This document shows, in pieces, positions 1 to 6,795 of a stretch of DNA of 7,121 bases. Origin of the DNA: Clostridiales bacterium (GTDB lineage: Bacteria > Bacillota > Clostridia > Lutisporales > Lutisporaceae); assembly GCA_012842725.1 (NCBI GenBank), contig DUSG01000222.1:1-7121 (forward strand), written 5' to 3'. The translations under genes and the position numbers were made by a program. The notes below the pieces were generated by a model that was not told the DNA's origin, ran no database searches, and saw only the letters and a list, made by a program, of their open reading frames with translations. Position 1 is the stretch's first letter. Every line of letters begins with the position of its first letter.

Positions 1-378
1 AAAGCCGGAACTTCCTTGGAAGGTTATAGCATAGAAGAGATCTTCTACAGGGATTTCAAGGATTTCCATATGGAACTGGGAAAAGTAGGCATTGGACAAG
101 TATTTACTTTGGATATCGACAGTGTATTCAGTAGGAAAGATGAATTTATCAATTTTATGGATAAGGTTTATACAGATAAAGGATATTACCTTACGCTTCT
201 GATGATTACAGATATAATAAAGGAAGGTTCATATCTTTTATATCGCAGCGCAAATTCAAGCATTATACCTTTGTCCTTTAACGTAGAAGCATGCCAAGGT
301 ACATTTGTAAAGGATTTAGTATCAAGGAAAAAGCAGGTAATACCAAGGATTGCAGAAGCCATGAGGATGCTGAAATAA
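1..378 (+). CDS. ppaC: Manganese-dependent inorganic pyrophosphatase, C-terminal part (5' end outside window)
   Basis: Hydrolyses cytoplasmic pyrophosphate to two phosphates, pulling biosynthetic reactions forward. Only the last 125 codons are visible and the frame is open to the first base of the window, so the TTG at 16 is an internal Leu, not a start. What is seen is the DHHA2 domain of family II pyrophosphatases. It begins with KAGTSL and a region rich in acidic and aromatic residues, continues through IGQV (visible residues 31-34) and LLMITDI (66-72), and ends with the family signature SRKKQV (108-113), whose Arg and Lys contact the substrate phosphates in known structures. The match to the Bacillus PpaC C-terminus runs to the end. 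The DHH metal-binding half lies upstream, so I cannot say whether this is the short form (about 310 residues) or the long clostridial form with inserted CBS and DRTGG regulatory domains. The stop codon runs into the terminator stem. Confidence 0.9.
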   Translation, partial: KAGTSLEGYSIEEIFYRDFKDFHMELGKVGIGQVFTLDIDSVFSRKDEFINFMDKVYTDKGYYLTLLMITDIIKEGSYLLYRSANSSIIPLSFNVEACQGTFVKDLVSRKKQVIPRIAEAMRMLK

Positions 379-404
379 AGTGGAGTCATCTGACTCCACT
401 TTTT
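377..404. terminator. Bidirectional intrinsic terminator between convergent genes
   Basis: The arms 377-388 and 391-402 are perfectly complementary (12 bp). The nominal loop is 2 nt, so in practice the loop is four bases. On the + strand the hairpin runs into TTTT. Read on the - strand it is followed by TTTATTT. It starts inside the pyrophosphatase stop codon and ends just before the dsdA stop codon, so one element can end both convergent transcripts. Confidence 0.85.
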
Positions 405-1725
405 ATCTTATTGTTTTGCCTTTATGATAATAACTCATCATTATTGTATCAGGTACCATGCTGCCTCCTGTAGCCCATACGATATGAGCGGCGTTATCCA
501 TTTTATCCTTTAATTTCATGGATTCTATATATTCTTTACCTTCAGGACTTGACATGAGCCATATTGGACCTTGGAAGCCTGCTGCGGCAGAAGGTTCAAT
601 ATTTATTTTTTCAGTATCCATCAGTATGGAAAGATATTTGTAAAGCCTGCTATCTTCCACTGTAAATATGCCGCTTAGTATTTTCTCCATTGCTTTGCCG
701 ACAAATCCGGACGGTCTGCCTACCGCTAAACCGTCAGCTTCGGTTATATTGTCAATACCCAAATCCTGAACCGATATTTTATTATGAAGGCCTGTGAGCA
801 TTCCCACCAACATGCATGGAGAATGGGTAGGTTCTGCAAAGAAACAATGTACGTTGGGGCCGAAGAGAATCTTTAATCCAAAAGTAACGCCTCCCGGTCC
901 TCCGCCTACTCCACAAGGCAGGTATACAAACAAAGGATGATCTTCATCTACCTTGATTCCCATATCTTTAAGCTGATTTGCCAATCTTAATGCAGCTACA
1001 GAGTATCCTATAAATAAAGTTTTGGAGTTTTCATCATCAACAAAATAGCTTGAAGGATCCATTTCAGACTGCTTTCTTCCTTCTTCCACGGCTTTACTGT
1101 AGTCCGATTCATATTCTATTACCGTTACTCCTTTTCTTCTAAGCAGATTCTTTTTCCACTGTCTTGCATCAGCGGACATATGGACGGTAACTTTGAAACC
1201 AAGAGCCGCACCCATTATCCCTATGCTTAACCCTAGATTGCCTGTAGAACCTACAGCTATCTTATAGCGTGAAAAGAACTCTTTAAATTTTTGTTCTTTC
1301 AATATACTGTAGTTATCATCATAAGACAGCATCCCTTCTGATACAGCCAAATCCTCTGCATGTTTAAGTACTTCATAGATACCGCCTCTGGCTTTTATGG
1401 AACCGGATATGGGAAGGTGGCTGTCGCATTTTAACAATAGCCTTCCTTTAGTGGAAGTATTATTTATATTCTCCATGGAAGTTTTCATATTATTTATTTC
1501 CGCTAACGGAGATTCTATAATGCCTTTGCTTTCGCTTGTTTCAGGGAACTCAGCCTCTATATATGGGGCAAAGCGCTTAAGTCTTTCTTCCGCTTCATTC
1601 ATATCCTCTATTGTAAGACCTTCTACACTTTGAATACTTTTGGGTTCATAGTCAGGGTTTATCCAGAATACTTCCTTAGTGTCTTTAATTTTATTAATAA
1701 GAGGATGCGCATCGAAATTTACCAT
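403..1725 (-). CDS. dsdA: D-serine dehydratase (D-serine ammonia-lyase)
   Basis: PLP enzyme of fold type II that converts D-serine to pyruvate and ammonia in the cytoplasm, and acts more weakly on D-threonine. It detoxifies D-serine and yields carbon and nitrogen. The 440 residues match the usual length (E. coli DsdA has 442), and recognisable DsdA sequence runs from the N-terminal HPLI through the conserved FWINP to the C-terminal WATGGSMVP. Key sites: the PLP Schiff-base lysine is Lys111 in SGSIKARGG (107-115); GSTGNLG (159-165) is the substrate and cofactor loop; CGVGGGPGG (271-279) is the glycine-rich cradle for the PLP phosphate; ATGGSMVP (418-425) lies near the pyridine nitrogen. The ATG is preceded by an excellent ribosome binding site (AAGGAGGGAA, 1731-1740 read on the - strand). 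No dsdX transporter or dsdC LysR regulator is adjacent. The gene is convergent with the pyrophosphatase gene and divergent from the RelA/SpoT gene, so it is probably transcribed alone. Confidence 0.96.
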   Translation of the reverse strand: MVNFDAHPLINKIKDTKEVFWINPDYEPKSIQSVEGLTIEDMNEAEERLKRFAPYIEAEFPETSESKGIIESPLAEINNMKTSMENINNTSTKGRLLLKCDSHLPISGSIKARGGIYEVLKHAEDLAVSEGMLSYDDNYSILKEQKFKEFFSRYKIAVGSTGNLGLSIGIMGAALGFKVTVHMSADARQWKKNLLRRKGVTVIEYESDYSKAVEEGRKQSEMDPSSYFVDDENSKTLFIGYSVAALRLANQLKDMGIKVDEDHPLFVYLPCGVGGGPGGVTFGLKILFGPNVHCFFAEPTHSPCMLVGMLTGLHNKISVQDLGIDNITEADGLAVGRPSGFVGKAMEKILSGIFTVEDSRLYKYLSILMDTEKINIEPSAAAGFQGPIWLMSSPEGKEYIESMKLKDKMDNAAHIVWATGGSMVPDTIMMSYYHKGKTIR

Positions 1726-1766
1726 GATAATTCCCTCCTTTTAATAATATTAAAAAACACAACGAG

Positions 1767-1772
1767 ATTATA
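1767..1772 (-). promoter_or_regulatory. Possible dsdA -10 element
   Basis: A perfect TATAAT is read on the - strand 41 bases before the dsdA ATG, a reasonable place for a short leader. The best -35-like hexamer, TTTACA (1787-1792 on the - strand), is only 14 bp away, shorter than the usual 16-18, so the assignment is weak. Confidence 0.35.
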
Positions 1773-1987
1773 AGGCTTTAACTCTATGTAAATTTCCATG
1801 ATGAACCGTCTCAACAAGTATACTCTATTTTTTACGATGGGGGATGTTTTTATGACTTTCTGCGAAACATGGTTAGGTCCAATATGATGAAATATGCTGA
1901 AAAGCGATGAATCTTGCAGAAAACCCGGGTTGTACTTTATTAGTTCTAGTTTAAGGCAATTAGGACGTTAATGTCAATAAAAGCTTA

Positions 1988-2017
1988 TTATCATCTTTTC
2001 AATAGTAATGCTATAAT
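1988..2017 (+). promoter_or_regulatory. Sigma-A-type extended -10 promoter for the RelA/SpoT-type gene
   Basis: TATAAT at 2012-2017 is preceded by TG at 2009-2010, giving the extended -10 form TGCTATAAT. TTATCA at 1988-1993 is a 4/6 match to the -35 consensus with an 18-bp spacer. The predicted start of transcription, near 2024, leaves a leader of about 28 bases that carries the ribosome binding site GTGAGGTG (2039-2046), 5 bases before the ATG. Confidence 0.65.
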
Positions 2018-2051
2018 ATATGTAAAGGCCATACTATAGTGAGGTGTATAT

Positions 2052-3011
2052 ATGGAAGTTTTAAGCAGGTTTTTGGAACAATACATAAGAGACCTGGATT
2101 ACTATGAAAGGGCTTCAAAAATATGTGCCCAAATTTGTGAAAATGAATTGGAGACGGCCGGAATAAGAGCCATTGTAACATATAGAGCTAAAAGACCTGA
2201 CAAACTTAAAGAAAAGTTGATTAAGAGGAATGAAAAACATAAATATAAAAATATTGAAGAAATATATGAGGATATTGTAGACTTAGCGGGAGTAAGGATT
2301 GCCATTTACTTTCCCGGGGATAAGGAAGAAGTGGAGAAATTCATCAGATCCACCTTTGAAGTTGTTGAAGTGAAAGAATTTCCCCAGGATCAAGAACCAA
2401 ATGGCGGTTCAGGTATATATAAAAAAATTTTCTCCGGATATCATGCCACCCACTATAGGGTCAGATTGAAGCCTGAACATTACGGTGATGACAGAAAGAA
2501 CCATTGGGATGCACTGATTGAAATTCAAATTGCGACGGTGCTTATGCATGCTTGGGCTGAAGTTGAGCATGATTTGGTTTATAAGCCTATGAGCGGAAAG
2601 CTTTCGAGAGACGAATATGAGATATTGGATGAGCTTAATGGGTTGATTCTGTCCGGTGAAATCGCATTAAAAAGATTACAAAAGGCTTTTAATGAGAGGG
2701 TAAGCAGACAGTCTACACCTTTTTCCAACCATTTTGAGCTGGCAGCCTTTTTATATAATAGGATTCAGGAAGTGCTGGGCAAAAAAGATGACGAAATAAC
2801 CATGGGAAGAGTGGATATACTGTTTAATTTCCTGAAACTTACCAATATGGCCAAACCCCAGTGTATAAATAAATATATTGAGAACTTACCGAAAACTTCC
2901 GGGCATATAAATATTGTTCAACAGCTGGTGGAACTGATTCTGAAAGACAATCCGTCCTTGCTGGAAGAATATCAGAAGAGCAAAGATATGACAGGTCAAA
3001 TGAGATTATAA
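2052..3011 (+). CDS. Stand-alone RelA/SpoT-domain protein, probable (p)ppGpp synthetase-like
   Basis: Likely transfers pyrophosphate from ATP to the 3' hydroxyl of GDP or GTP to make the alarmone (p)ppGpp. The 319 residues carry only the synthetase-type nucleotidyltransferase domain (about 40-180), with no HD hydrolase, TGS or ACT domain, so it is not a long Rel. Visible motifs: YRAKRPDKLKEKL (44-56), the basic phosphate-binding helix; DLAGVRI (77-83), where Asp77 is the expected metal ligand; GYHATH (129-134), whose Tyr130 should stack on the guanine; EIQIATVLMHAWAEVEH (157-173), with the catalytic-type Glu157, ending in VYK. Classical enzymes have EIQIRT, so Arg is replaced by Ala161. Residues about 185-319 form a mainly helical C-terminal extension of unknown role, longer than in RelP or RelQ (about 210-260 residues in total). 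The gene has its own promoter and terminator. It could be a housekeeping small alarmone synthetase or a toxic relative that modifies another acceptor; the sequence cannot decide. Confidence 0.85.
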   Translation: MEVLSRFLEQYIRDLDYYERASKICAQICENELETAGIRAIVTYRAKRPDKLKEKLIKRNEKHKYKNIEEIYEDIVDLAGVRIAIYFPGDKEEVEKFIRSTFEVVEVKEFPQDQEPNGGSGIYKKIFSGYHATHYRVRLKPEHYGDDRKNHWDALIEIQIATVLMHAWAEVEHDLVYKPMSGKLSRDEYEILDELNGLILSGEIALKRLQKAFNERVSRQSTPFSNHFELAAFLYNRIQEVLGKKDDEITMGRVDILFNFLKLTNMAKPQCINKYIENLPKTSGHINIVQQLVELILKDNPSLLEEYQKSKDMTGQMRL

Positions 3012-3021
3012 TTTTGAAGGA

Positions 3022-3073
3022 TGTATTGCTGCCTTGAAAAATATATCGAAAGGTGGCAATACATTTTTATTTT
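3022..3073 (+). terminator. Intrinsic terminator after the RelA/SpoT-type gene
   Basis: Arms 3022-3035 and 3050-3063 form a 14-bp stem (8 bp, two G-U pairs, then CCTT/AAGG) with a 14-base A-rich loop. TTTTTATTTT follows at 3064-3073. It lies 10 bases after the stop codon and separates this gene from the downstream operon. Confidence 0.85.
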
Positions 3074-3118
3074 GAATACCAAAAGAAAAGGAAAATTATT
3101 GTTAATAGAGAATATATA

Positions 3119-3124
3119 TATAAA
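3119..3124 (+). promoter_or_regulatory. Possible -10 element of the molybdenum hydroxylase operon
   Basis: TATAAA is a 5/6 match to the -10 consensus and sits at the end of an alternating AT tract (3112-3122), 32 bases before the chosen start codon. No convincing -35 lies at the right distance: TTGTTA at 3099-3104 is only 14 bp away. Because a terminator precedes this gap, a promoter must lie in about 3064-3140. A weak -35 would fit a promoter that needs an activator, but this is inference. Confidence 0.35.
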
Positions 3125-3143
3125 TGTTAAATTATTTCAATCA

Positions 3144-3151
3144 GGGAGGTG
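3144..3151 (+). promoter_or_regulatory. Ribosome binding site that decides the large-subunit start
   Basis: GGGAGGTG lies 5 bases before the ATG at 3157. The in-frame ATG at 3124 has no such site upstream, and the 11 residues it would add match nothing in the family, so 3157 is the better start. Confidence 0.85.
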
Positions 3152-3156
3152 TTTTT

Positions 3157-5475
3157 ATGGGCAGCATAGGCATATCTGTAGTTAGAAGAGAAGCGAAGGA
3201 CAAAGTGGAAGGACGTTTAAAATACCTTAACGATTATAGCAGTCCGGACTTGCTGTACGGGGCTATAAAAACAAGCACTTTTGCTCATGCCAGAATAAAG
3301 AGCATCGACATATCTGAGGCTATCAAGATGCCGGGAGTAAGGGCAGTACTGACGGGAAAAGATTTGCCTTACCGCTTTGGCATATATCTGGGAGATAAGC
3401 CTCCACTGGCTATCGATAAGGTAAGATATTTCGGTGAACCGGTTGCGGCGGTGGTAGCAGACAGCCAGAGAGAAGCCGATGATGCAGTGGAAGCCATAAA
3501 AGTGGAATATGAACCTTTGGAGGTTATCAACTCACCGACAGAAGCGTTGGCTGAATCTGCTGTACTCATACACGAAGAAATGGACCAATATGCTCATATA
3601 GACGCCATTAAGCCTGAGCCAGGAACTAATATAGCGAACAGAACTAAGATAAGAAAAGGTGATATAAAAGAAGGATTTGAAAAAAGTGATGTAATAATAG
3701 AAGAAACATTTTCTTTCCCTCCAAGCGATCATGTTGCCATGGAGACAAGGGCAGCCGTAGCTGAGATACTGGGAGACGGAAGAATAGTGATACATTCTAC
3801 GACCCAAGCACCGTTTGTAGTAAAAAATCTTATGGGAGCGTATTTTGGAGTTGATCCGGGAAAGGTGACAGTAATATCTCATGCAATAGGCGGAGGTTAT
3901 GGCGGCAAAGCCGGAATGCAGTTAGAAGGCCTGGTTTATCTGCTTTCAAAAGCAGTGGAAGGCAGGAAAGTAAAGCTTGTAAATACCAGGGACCAGGATA
4001 TGATCACTTCACCGGGCCATATAGGGTTGGAAGCCAAAATTCGGCTTGGTGCAACTAAAGAAGGGGAATTGATGGCAGCGGAGATTTTGTTTATGTTTGA
4101 CAGCGGAGCATATGCGGATTATGCCGTCAATATAAGCAGGGCTGCAGCTATCGGCTGTACAGGTCCTTACAGAATTCCTAATGTATGGTGCGATTCCTTA
4201 TGCGTATATACTAATCATCCTTTTGCTACGGCTTATAGAGGATTTGGGCACATTGAACTTGCTTTCGTCATAGAGAGAGCCATGGATATACTTGCAGATA
4301 AACTTCACATGGATCCTGTAGAGCTCAGGCTGAAAAATGCCATAGCAAAAGGAGATACAACTCCAACCCAGAGCGTTATGGATTCCAATACGGGAGATTT
4401 GAAAGCCTGCATCAGAAGAACTGCAGAGATGATAGGCTGGAATGAAGGTACGAGAATAATAGCAGAAGACGGAAAAATCAGGGCAAAAGGTTTCGGTTGT
4501 TTGTGGAAAGCACCCGCTATGCCTACAAACACGGATGCAGGTGCCATAATTACATTTAATGAGGATGGCAGCATCAATGTGCATTGTGGTGTCGTTGAAA
4601 TAGGACAGGGTATCAAAACGGCTTTTGCACAGATAGCCGCAGAAAAATTCGGCATAGATGTAGACCAGGTACATGTCATTATGGATGTCAATACTTCCAC
4701 ATCACCCCATGATTGGGCCACTGCAGCCAGCAGAGGCTTGATGATGGGCGGGAGAGCCATATTGTCTGCATGCGAAGATGCCATTGCCCAGATTAAACAT
4801 ACAGCAGCGCAGGTATTAAAATGCCCTGAAGAGGATCTGCATGTATGGGGCGGCAGGGTATTTGTAAAGGATGAGGAGCATATAGGATTGCCGGTGAAAG
4901 ATGTGGCATTAGGTTATGTTTATCCCGACGGCAATGCTATAGGAGGCCAGGTAATAGGCAGAGGCAAATATATATCCAGAAGGCTTACAGGTATCGACCC
5001 GGATACAGGAAAAGGCAATCCTGCATTGGAATGGACTTTAGGGGCAGAAGCCGTTGAAGTGGAAGTGGATCCTAAAGATTGCAGTTACAGAATTTTAAAG
5101 GCTGCATGTACCATGGATGTCGGGAAGCTGATTAATCCTACCATGGCCAGAGGACAGATAATGGGAGGCATGGCTATGGCTCTGTCCTTTTCAAAGCAGG
5201 AAGGATTTGAGTTTAACGACAGAGGTCAGGTATTAAACAGGGATTTAAGGAGCTACAAAACATTAAGGATAGGAGATGCCCCTGAATATCTGGTGGATTT
5301 CGTTGAGACACCTCAGGGAGACGGACCTTATGGTGCAAGAGGTTTGGGAGAGCAGGGAGTCATAGGCATACCGGGCGCATTGGCAAATGCATTGTCAAGG
5401 GCTTTGGGAGTGCCTTATAATCATTTGCCACTGACGCCTGAAAGCCTATGGAAAAAAAGGAGGGATAACGGATGA
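3157..5475 (+). CDS. Xanthine dehydrogenase-family molybdenum hydroxylase, large (Mo-pterin) subunit (XdhA-like)
   Basis: Catalytic subunit of a cytoplasmic molybdenum hydroxylase that inserts water-derived oxygen into an aromatic heterocycle or aldehyde. The 772 residues compare with about 750 for E. coli XdhA. Order: an N-terminal a/b-hammerhead domain (about 15-125, with YFGEPVAAVVAD at 91-102), then the Mo-pterin domains (about 145-765). Cofactor motifs: TTQAPF (215-220, Gln217), GGGYGGK (245-251), AYRGFG (359-364, with Phe363 where XDH has its substrate-stacking Phe), EIGQG (481-485), and GARGLGEQG (726-734), where Glu732 is the catalytic base. Arg328 probably matches the substrate-binding Arg of bovine XDH (Arg880). 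The position of bovine Glu802, which binds the purine, is Ala252 here, so xanthine is not assured as substrate. The CO dehydrogenase motif with selanyl-Cys is absent. The gene's stop overlaps the next start by 4 nt (ATGA), so the subunits should be translated together. Purine, nicotinate-like or aldehyde substrates remain possible. Confidence 0.92.
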   Translation: MGSIGISVVRREAKDKVEGRLKYLNDYSSPDLLYGAIKTSTFAHARIKSIDISEAIKMPGVRAVLTGKDLPYRFGIYLGDKPPLAIDKVRYFGEPVAAVVADSQREADDAVEAIKVEYEPLEVINSPTEALAESAVLIHEEMDQYAHIDAIKPEPGTNIANRTKIRKGDIKEGFEKSDVIIEETFSFPPSDHVAMETRAAVAEILGDGRIVIHSTTQAPFVVKNLMGAYFGVDPGKVTVISHAIGGGYGGKAGMQLEGLVYLLSKAVEGRKVKLVNTRDQDMITSPGHIGLEAKIRLGATKEGELMAAEILFMFDSGAYADYAVNISRAAAIGCTGPYRIPNVWCDSLCVYTNHPFATAYRGFGHIELAFVIERAMDILADKLHMDPVELRLKNAIAKGDTTPTQSVMDSNTGDLKACIRRTAEMIGWNEGTRIIAEDGKIRAKGFGCLWKAPAMPTNTDAGAIITFNEDGSINVHCGVVEIGQGIKTAFAQIAAEKFGIDVDQVHVIMDVNTSTSPHDWATAASRGLMMGGRAILSACEDAIAQIKHTAAQVLKCPEEDLHVWGGRVFVKDEEHIGLPVKDVALGYVYPDGNAIGGQVIGRGKYISRRLTGIDPDTGKGNPALEWTLGAEAVEVEVDPKDCSYRILKAACTMDVGKLINPTMARGQIMGGMAMALSFSKQEGFEFNDRGQVLNRDLRSYKTLRIGDAPEYLVDFVETPQGDGPYGARGLGEQGVIGIPGALANALSRALGVPYNHLPLTPESLWKKRRDNG

Positions 5476-6305
5476 TCAGTTTTGATTTTGAATATTACAG
5501 GCCTGATGATATAAAAGAAGCGGCAGAAGTTTATGCCCAGCTGCAAAAAGACGGTAAAAATCCTCTATACTTCAGCGGTGGGACTGAAGTCATCACCATG
5601 GCCAGAAAAGGAACTCTAAAGTTTGATGCCCTCATAGACCTAAAAAACATTAAAGAGATGAATGGATACAGGGAAGATGAAGACGGAATATATTTCGGTG
5701 CCAACATGACATTGAATGAGGCTGCGGAAGCAAAAGTTTTTCCTTTCATTGGCGAAGTGGTCAGAACTATAGGAGATCACACCATAAGGAACAGGATAAC
5801 ACTGGGCGGCAATATTTGCGGAAGATTACCCTACAGAGAAGCATTATTACCCTTCCTGTTGTATGATGCACAGGTGTATATAGCCGGTATCAACGGCAAA
5901 AAAGCTCTTCCATTGAATGAAGCCTTTAATAAAAGGTTGTCCCTTTCTGCAGGTGAATTTGTGGTAGGATTCAAAGTTGCAGGAAAATTCAAAAACAGCA
6001 AATATCAGAGCATAAGAAAGGTAAGAACCTCTGAAATAGATTATCCCTTGCTTCACATCGCCTCCATCAAAGACGAAGAAGGAATCAAAATAGCCGTAAG
6101 CGGGTTGTGCGCGTTTCCCTTCAGGTCCTATGAACTTGAGAAATATGTAAACGGCACTCCAAATACAGTTGAAATAATCAACAATGTATATAGGTTTATC
6201 CCGGCATCCGTCAAGGAGGATAACCTGGCAACTGCAGAATATAGGAAGGCTTTGTTTGAAATGAGTTTGGAAAAGATTTTGGAAAAGTGGGGCGAAGTAA
6301 AATGA
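5472..6305 (+). CDS. Molybdenum hydroxylase, medium FAD-binding subunit (XdhB/PucC-like)
   Basis: Carries the FAD that receives electrons from the [2Fe-2S] clusters and passes them to an external acceptor (NAD+ or another carrier; not decided by the sequence). The 277 residues are typical: B. subtilis PucC is about the same and E. coli XdhB is 292. The N-terminal FAD domain (about 1-170) shows SGGTEV (35-40) and LGGNICGRLPYRE (111-123), the two loops that hold the FAD pyrophosphate. A CO dehydrogenase flavoprotein-type C-terminal domain follows (about 172-275). There is no room for the extra 4Fe-4S insertion of 4-hydroxybenzoyl-CoA reductase. The wording GRLPYRE, where proteobacterial enzymes usually have an Ala/Ser/Pro-rich stretch, suggests a Firmicute subfamily (from memory). 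The ATG overlaps the previous stop in ATGA and has a strong site, AAGGAGGG (5457-5464), of its own. The stop in turn overlaps the next start by 4 nt. Confidence 0.93.
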   Translation: MISFDFEYYRPDDIKEAAEVYAQLQKDGKNPLYFSGGTEVITMARKGTLKFDALIDLKNIKEMNGYREDEDGIYFGANMTLNEAAEAKVFPFIGEVVRTIGDHTIRNRITLGGNICGRLPYREALLPFLLYDAQVYIAGINGKKALPLNEAFNKRLSLSAGEFVVGFKVAGKFKNSKYQSIRKVRTSEIDYPLLHIASIKDEEGIKIAVSGLCAFPFRSYELEKYVNGTPNTVEIINNVYRFIPASVKEDNLATAEYRKALFEMSLEKILEKWGEVK

Positions 6306-6778
6306 AAAGTTATAAAGGCTATACCCAATTAGTTTTAAGGATAAACGGCCAGATGAGAAAGGCAGTTGTCAGCCCTAACGATACATTGCTGTATGTATTG
6401 AGAGAAAAGTTAGGTCTTACAGGAGCCAAACCGGGATGTGAAAACGGAGATTGCGGCGCTTGTACTGTACTAATGGATGGGAAACCGGTAAAATCCTGCA
6501 TAATATTGGCTGTTGAGGCAGAAGGCCATGAGATAACCACAATAGAAGGATTGAAGGATACACCCATACAGAGAGCTTTTGTGGAGGAATCTGCCTTCCA
6601 ATGCGGCTATTGTACCCCAGGGTTTATAATGAATGCCCATGCCATGCTGAATACGGTTCCGGACGCCGACGACCATACCATCAAGGAATGGCTGTCATCT
6701 AATATTTGCCGTTGTACGGGATACGAAGAAATAAAAAGAGCTGTTGCCAAAGCACAAAAAATTGCAGGTGGGGTATAA
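6302..6778 (+). CDS. Molybdenum hydroxylase, small 2x[2Fe-2S] subunit (XdhC-like)
   Basis: Electron-transfer subunit linking the Mo site to FAD. The 158 residues match the family (about 150-165). All eight cluster cysteines are present in canonical spacing. The plant-ferredoxin-type cluster uses Cys46, Cys51, Cys54 and Cys66 (CENGDCGAC, then C 12 residues on). The helical-domain cluster uses Cys101 and Cys104 (QCGYCTPG) with Cys136 and Cys138 (NICRCTGY). I chose the ATG at 6302 because it overlaps the previous stop as ATGA, like the upstream junction. A GTG at 6287 would add five residues (MGRSK), and neither start has a strong ribosome binding site, which fits translational coupling. This is the last gene of the three-subunit set. 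No XdhC/CoxI-type Mo-cofactor insertion factor, sulfurase or transporter follows within the window, so maturation genes must lie elsewhere. Confidence 0.95.
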   Translation: MKSYKGYTQLVLRINGQMRKAVVSPNDTLLYVLREKLGLTGAKPGCENGDCGACTVLMDGKPVKSCIILAVEAEGHEITTIEGLKDTPIQRAFVEESAFQCGYCTPGFIMNAHAMLNTVPDADDHTIKEWLSSNICRCTGYEEIKRAVAKAQKIAGGV

Positions 6779-6795
6779 TAAATAAAGGCGGTGAA

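Larger units (their letters stand above)
1726..2051. other. Divergent intergenic region between dsdA and the RelA/SpoT-type gene
   Basis: These 326 bp hold the dsdA ribosome binding site and a possible -10 on the left, and the RelA/SpoT gene promoter on the right. The middle (about 1800-1985) contains no gene I can support. It has a 10-bp perfect palindrome (AACCCGGGTT, 1922-1931), a near-palindrome (GACGTTAATGTC, 1964-1975) and a distant 7-bp inverted pair (TTTCTGC at 1857-1863, GCAGAAA at 1916-1922). I recognise no riboswitch class or tRNA fold. Confidence 0.6.

Noticed and set aside
1853..1888. A short reading frame (11 codons) from the ATG at 1853, preceded by GGGGGATG, resembling a leader peptide.
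   Set aside because: It has no run of regulatory codons, no following attenuator hairpin, and no gene close downstream for it to control.
1782..1910. A 42-codon open stretch on the + strand in the dsdA to RelA/SpoT gap, with a lysine- and arginine-rich end that looks like a protein C-terminus.
   Set aside because: It has no start codon near its beginning, no ribosome binding site, and no family I recognise. An open run of this length is expected by chance. It could be a gene relic, but nothing supports it.
2052..3011. Possible toxin-antitoxin pair built around the RelA/SpoT-domain protein.
   Set aside because: No small gene overlaps or directly adjoins it: the upstream gap holds a promoter and the downstream gap a terminator. 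Only a fused antitoxin in its C-terminus remains possible, which is covered under findings.
3052..3068. GGTGGCAATACATTTTT resembles the -24 half of a sigma-54 promoter.
   Set aside because: The required GC at -12 is missing and the bases belong to the 3' arm of the terminator stem.
3124..3156. Upstream in-frame ATG that would lengthen the large subunit by 11 residues.
   Set aside because: It lacks a ribosome binding site and overlaps the probable -10 element, while the ATG at 3157 has a strong site at the right distance.
4198..4784. Two reading frames of about 158 codons on the - strand inside the large-subunit gene.
   Set aside because: They lie fully inside a well-conserved gene on the other strand, have no ribosome binding sites and show no recognisable domain, so they are antisense shadows.
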